Assembly: GCA_025504975.1 (NCBI GenBank)
Contig: JANUWI010000016.1
Coordinates: 868,001-932,000 of the forward strand
Reading direction: 5' to 3'
From: Plenodomus lindquistii
Taxonomy: Eukaryota; Ascomycota; Dothideomycetes; Pleosporales; Leptosphaeriaceae
DNA length: 64,000 nucleotides
In this document: one piece after another, positions 59,481-64,000 of the stretch
Position numbering within the stretch: the stretch's first letter is position 1
Layout: the number at the start of each line of letters is the position of its first letter
Position numbers and translations under genes: made by a program
Notes under the pieces: generated by a model
The model's input: only the letters and a program-made list of their open reading frames with translations
Database searches by the model: none
What the model was told of the DNA's origin: nothing

Positions 59481-61293
59481 TCAAGCTGCGCACAGCCGGC
59501 CATCGCCACGCAAGACCAAGGCGTCAGAACCCACGGCTGGCCTATTCCACATGACGTTCTGCGAGTCATACTTGCGCTTCGCCTGGAGCAACTTGCTGTA
59601 GGCGTCACCGTAGTAGTCCTCGCGCCAGTTTGGGTTGTCGAAGGTGGCCTCGTTCTGGTAGGCACCGCTGTCGGGGTCCAGGGTTCGCAACCGGTCCTGC
59701 ATGCTGTTGATGGCGGCCAATTCGGCCTGCAGCTCAGGCCAGTCTGCTTCTGGGTCCCCTATCAGACCGACGTTGACCAGGAACAGCGAGTTGCGCCAGT
59801 CTTGCGAGACGGCATTGGAGCCGGGCTTGTTGCCAACGCGGGCGTGCGTCACGTTGGTGCCCAGGATGATGACCAAGGCATTGGGTTTGGAGAGCAGATC
59901 CTGCATGGTCGCCACCAACTGCGATACTTTGGAGGCATTGCGCACAAAGGCGCGCGAGACCAGTCGGTTGCCGACGTTGACGTTGCGCGCGTAAACGTCG
60001 CCGCTGGTGTAGTAGTTGTAGTGGCCGACAAAGTTGTCGTGGTCAGTCGTCTCATTCGTGAGTACCGTTATGTTGAGCTCGCGCAGGCGGTCGTAGAAGG
60101 GCGCCAAGGCCGCAGTCACCTGACTTGCGTCCGCGTCTGGCAATGTGGCCATGGCAAGACTGAAGCTGCGCTGATTGATGCGCACATCGCTGCGGAAACC
60201 AGCAATGGTGTCGAGAACCTGCGTGTGCTCGATCCAGGCACGTACCCCTTGCATGAACACGCTAGTGTCGGTGTGGGTGAATGTCAGCCTCGCGCCTGCC
60301 ACCGGCCCGTCCTTGTGCACCTTCACTGTCATGGCGAGCACCACGCCAAAGTTACCTGCACCGCCGCCGCTCAGTGCGTAGTACAGATCTGCATTCTCGG
60401 CGGGCGACGCCGTCACTCGCTTTCCTTCTGGCGTCACCACGTCAAATTCCAGCGTTTGGTCTGCACCCAGTCCATACGCCGCACTCAGAGGCCCGTGGCC
60501 GCCTCCCTGTGTCCATCCTCCACCAGCGCCAACCGATGGACACGATCCGCCGACAGCACGATATCCCGCAGCAGCTGCCGCCTGGTACAGCTCAGCCACC
60601 TGTACGCCTGCGCCAATCCGGCCAGCAGGGCCCGAGTACGACTTGCTCTTGTATTGGAAGAAGCTTGCTTCCTTAAGATTGTGTGTCCATAGCGCCAGAG
60701 AACCTCGACCCATGGAGCGTCCCAGGTAGTCGTGGCCCGTATTCTTGACCGTCAGTCTGATGTTCTTCTGTTTTGCAAACTTGACACCCGCGATCGCCGA
60801 ACTCGCATCTGTCACCTTGATCGCATACTGAGCGAGGTTGCCGAGTGTACACTGCACGTTCTTGAGCTCTGGATCCGTCGAAAATGGGCCTGCTAGTGGG
60901 TTGCACGAGTTGTTGTTACCGTAAAGGCTCATGGTGTTGACCGGATCTACAGTGCTGTCACGGCGTATTAGCAGACTGACTGATTCTGACATTCTTCGCC
61001 CTAGTACAGGTTTATACTCACAACTGTTCCATGTCCATCCAACCACTCTGCAGCTTCGTGCAGACCGCTGCATCAGCCGTACGTCCATAGCATGCACTTT
61101 GTGCAAGCGGCACTCCTCGAATCAAATTGCCGCCCACGGTACGGTTCAGCGCTGACCAGTCCCCATCACTGGGCCACTGAGGGTCTCCAGGAAGATATCG
61201 ACAACGACTGGTGGCGGTAGGAGCTGCTGTGACCAAGGTCATGCATAGGCTAGTAGCCAGAATGGCAATCGAAGCTTTCATAGCCACTGACAT
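59481..61293 (-). CDS. Secreted FAD-linked oxidase (BBE-like/VAO family)
   Basis: Two exons, 61022-61293 and 59481-60954, giving 581 codons. The start at 61293 (MSVAMKASIAILATSLCMT) gives a signal peptide ending near LVTAAPTA, so the protein should enter the secretory route. An ATG four codons later is nearly as good. The FAD domain has VKNTGHDYLGRS, where the histidine is the usual covalent FAD site, and GGSCPSVGAGGGWTQGGGHG, which supplies the second (cysteine) position. The C-terminal berberine-bridge segment is YYGDAYSKLLQAKRKYD followed by NRPAVGSD. Solanapyrone synthase Sol5 and many cluster oxidases belong here; they oxidise alcohols, make ring closures or set up cycloadditions. A late oxidation in a secretory compartment is the likely role (inference). 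Confidence 0.9.
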
Positions 61294-61363
61294 GGCTAGG
61301 GCAATGGAATATTCTCTAAAGTCTGTCCGGTATTGGGCTTCACAGTTGACTTCGAACGCCCTC

Positions 61364-61369
61364 TTTATA
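61364..61369 (-). promoter_or_regulatory. TATA element of the FAD oxidase gene
   Basis: Minus-strand TATAAA in the context GCGGATATAAAGAGGG, about 70-75 bases before the ATG at 61293. It is a standard position for a fungal core promoter. Confidence 0.5.
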
Positions 61370-62580
61370 TCCGCTGGCTCAGCTACGGACTCTGTCCGAA
61401 GCGCCGCCATATCCCTTCTTCACGGGCCGCATCAGGCACAATCTGGACCACATCCTACACGCCTCGTAGATGCCGAGGGTGTGTGAGCAAACATCTTCAG
61501 GCCCATGGGGCGCCCCGATGGTCTCATCCAGAAGCTCACGCCAGATTCGAGATCCTCGTATTCGAGCTACTAGATGTTGGACGGCAACCTTCCAGGACTC
61601 AATTGGCCTAGAAATGAGACCAGCTGGATATCAGATGACTTCGCCGCCACTTTGGCATGGTACATTCAGCTCATGTGGCTAGCACGAGAACGCCTCTCTG
61701 CTAGTGTTACTCTCACCTCAGAGTTGGATGAATCATGACAATGGCTCCCGTGTCTTGGAGCTTCAAGGCGCACTGCCGCACTTTGAAAATGAGCATTGAC
61801 CTTTCATTCGCTACGAACTCGTAAAAGCTGCCTAGTCCGGTAAAGGTGTGATTCAGACACCTTTTCGAACGCCGTGGAGCGACGACGTTGCATCCATCGC
61901 CATTTTGAGCCTGGATGAAGATAGTTATCGTCATTTGCCTGGATCCCAGATAGCTGCCTGCGCTGCGCAACCACGAGTTTTCTACCATGTACCTTTGTAG
62001 TACACTCGACATACTTCAAATCCATACTCTCGGTATTTGTCCCGTCAACCCAGTACTGGGAACATACGTTGCTTGGCTGGCAAATCAAAGGGCTGCGATA
62101 CGCTTGTTCGAAACGTGGCAGATCGATCTGACTGATTCATCGGGCTCTAGACGCTCGGCGATGGGAGCCTCAATCCTCAAGCAGTGTGACGACAGTTGCA
62201 TTAGCATGGCTGATGATATCGCCTGTCAGAATTGGAGCTACACAGTCAGTCTAACAGAGCATTCAGTTTGCCTCGGAATCTGCCGCATGGGGGCGGCCCC
62301 ACGTGATCAACAAGGATCCGGTAGAAACTACCATTAGCAGACATCAGCCCGGGTTCCACTGTGAATGGCACTCGGGATAGGACAATCGCCTGACCAGTAC
62401 GCCTAGGTCCATGCGATGGCATTTTGGAAGTACGCTAGCAAGATGTCAAGCCAACGTTGCCGCAGGGTACTCTCTTGGACGCAGGAACCTGGAATAGATT
62501 CTTCTCACATGCAGGCTTATCCCCGAAGGTCAGGTATGCGTAGCCAATAAGCGTCGCTTACGGATAGTAATCGTGCATGA
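61370..62580. other. Right border of the cluster without recognisable genes
   Basis: About 1.2 kb of GC-balanced sequence. Overlapping minus-strand frames 61713-62012 and 61804-62088 and the plus-strand frame 61987-62337 are short, have no family motif and no coherent splicing. They may be debris of an older gene. No transporter gene is present. Confidence 0.5.
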
Positions 62581-64000
62581 GGTGTGGTAAGCAGGGTTGG
62601 TAGATTGTCGTCAATTATAATAATTAACGACAAATAACGACGACACACATTTTGTTAGGCAATTGCTATAATTGCCGACAAATGACACGTTAAGCCTATT
62701 ATTGTAAGCACTAGACCTTTATAGATAGTAGTGTATATATTCTTTAACGTTGTTATAATAATCTAAGTACATATAAAGCGCGTGTGTACATAATATATAT
62801 AATATTTAGAATAGAATTATTATATACGCAGTCTACCTAATACTTAGAGCCTTATATACGCAGTCTACCTAGTATTTAGAGCTTTATATACGCAGTCTTA
62901 GTTATAACTAGGGCTTTATATGCGTAGTCTACTAAGTATTTAGAGCCTTATATATATAATTATAAGTATTCTTAAAATCTACTTTTACTTTAAATTATTA
63001 CTATAGCTATAAACGCTAGCAGCGTATAGGGCACTATTATAGATCTATACAAAATATTTTTTTTAGCGTTTTTATATTCTTTAAGTAACAGACAGCCTCT
63101 AAGCCTACTACTACTACTATATCTGCCTCTACCTCTGCAACGCCTAGCTCTATAGAGCTTACAGGTTTATTATATAGTAGACTTACTAATATTACTAATA
63201 TTATTATTACTATTATTATTAATATTATAACGCGCGTAGATTTAATACTAAATATACTATTATAGCAAGTTTTAAAGCTAATTTTAAAGCTGCCCGCAAC
63301 TCTAATAACCTTTCTAATTAGAGCTCTGTTGCGTACACGCTAGACTAGTTAACGCTATTCTATAATTATTAGATAAACCTTACCTACGCGCGCCTTATTA
63401 AAGGCTAGTATAGAATAATCCCTACTATAGAATGTAACTACTATAATAAAAGCTACTACTATCTTGTACGTAGCGCAGAGCAATACTATAAGTAAGAGTG
63501 CTAGGTGTACTGCGTTTTTCTAGTTCTACCTAGTACACGCGTAAAGCTTAGCAGCTACTATATAGAGTATTAGGTAAGTTATATTAGGTGTTCTCTATAG
63601 TTAAAAGATAGGCCCCCTGTGCCTTTAGAATAAAAAAGGCTAGGTTGCCTAAAGTTAATAGAGAACTAGAAGGCTATAGCAAAGGCTAAAAAGAATAAAT
63701 AACGCAACGCCTGTCGCGCCGCTGCTAAAGCCGCAGGTATTACTACGCGCCTTCTAGCTCTAGAGAAAGAGAAAAGTTAGTAATAAAACAACAACAATAA
63801 CAATAACAATAATATAGTAGTAGAGAGTAATAACCCTACTACTATTCTACTCTCTAATAATGACGACGATAATAACAACAACGACGCGACAGTAGCGCTA
63901 GAGGGGGGTAATGTCCCCTCTAGCTCTAAAGATATAAAGGAGGGAGTAATACCTATAGAGGGGAGTAATAACCTCCCTATAGAGGAAAATATAGCAGAGG
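62581..64000. repeat. AT-rich RIP-affected repeat block at the right end
   Basis: Composition changes near 62600 to TA-rich sequence like that at 1-5.6 kb. Microsatellite-like tracts of att/act and of caa/aac lie near 63180-63220 and 63780-63900. A plus-strand segment near 63420-63520 can be read as ECNYYNKS then KECSRCT, which would fit a decayed CxxC...CxxC zinc motif of a transposon protein if TAT stands for TGT. This is only a suggestion. The block runs off the window. Confidence 0.65.
62819..62955 (+). repeat. Decayed tandem repeat, unit about 32 bases, four copies
   Basis: Four successive copies of a unit of about 32 bases, with the cores tatatacgcagtct and acctaatacttagagc, begin near 62819, 62851, 62883 and 62916. 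The copies differ mainly by C/T and G/A changes, as RIP would produce. Confidence 0.75.

Noticed and set aside
27369..61293. Assigning the cluster to T-toxin, solanapyrone, alternapyrone or squalestatin synthesis
   Set aside because: Each shares some gene types (two HR-PKSs, a Sol5-like oxidase, three P450s plus an FAD enzyme, an acyltransferase), but none matches the whole set as I know it.
62819..62955. CRISPR-like array
   Set aside because: The copies are directly adjacent without unique spacers, the genome is eukaryotic and the differences are RIP-like.

Overview
This window reads as nuclear DNA of a filamentous ascomycete. Genes carry many short GT-AG introns (about 50-75 bases, typical fungal branch sites such as CTAAC). 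The AT-rich repeats show the C-to-T and G-to-A decay of repeat-induced point mutation (RIP). A Dothideomycete, most likely Pleosporales, fits best because of the two-compartment structure, the basic-region/ankyrin regulator and the polyketide gene families; this placement is inference.

Layout. 1-5.6 kb is an AT-rich block of dead transposons: the 3' half of a Ty3/Gypsy chromovirus, then a pogo/Fot1-type DNA transposon with long inverted ends. 5.6-20.3 kb is GC-balanced but gene-poor. It holds an F-box/DUF7730-like pseudogene, a broken Zn2Cys6 regulator, an intact GNAT acetyltransferase and an unusual tRNA-Arg(ACG) gene that seems to carry two introns. 20.3-27.2 kb is a conserved housekeeping block: a fungal protein of unknown function, LAS1 (rRNA processing), OAC1 (mitochondrial oxaloacetate carrier) and SWD2 (COMPASS/CPF WD40 subunit). 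27.4-61.3 kb is a ten-gene secondary-metabolite cluster that starts 228 bases after SWD2. 61.3-62.6 kb is empty, and 62.6-64 kb is again AT-rich repeat DNA with a decayed ~32-base tandem repeat.

The cluster, left to right: HR-PKS 1 (-), bANK transcription factor (-), alpha/beta hydrolase of the polyketide-transferase type (-), HR-PKS 2 (+), P450 A (-), P450 B (-), P450 C (+), NAD(P)-binding SDR (-), BAHD/trichothecene-type acyltransferase (-) and a secreted FAD-linked (BBE-like) oxidase (-). PKS1 has a complete KS-AT-DH-KR-ACP, but its enoylreductase has lost the nucleotide-binding glycines and its methyltransferase is a remnant. PKS2 has KS-AT-DH-ER-KR-ACP with a canonical ER and no methyltransferase. 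The likely logic (inference) is that the two synthases make two reduced chains, P450s, SDR and FAD oxidase tailor them, and the hydrolase-type transferase and/or the BAHD enzyme makes an ester. The bANK protein, of the architecture known from the HC-toxin regulator ToxE, is the likely pathway switch. No transporter and no stand-alone trans-ER lie in the window. I do not recognise this gene set as a known product cluster.

Exon boundaries were placed by hand from splice signals, frame and family alignment; every spliced model given closes in frame.
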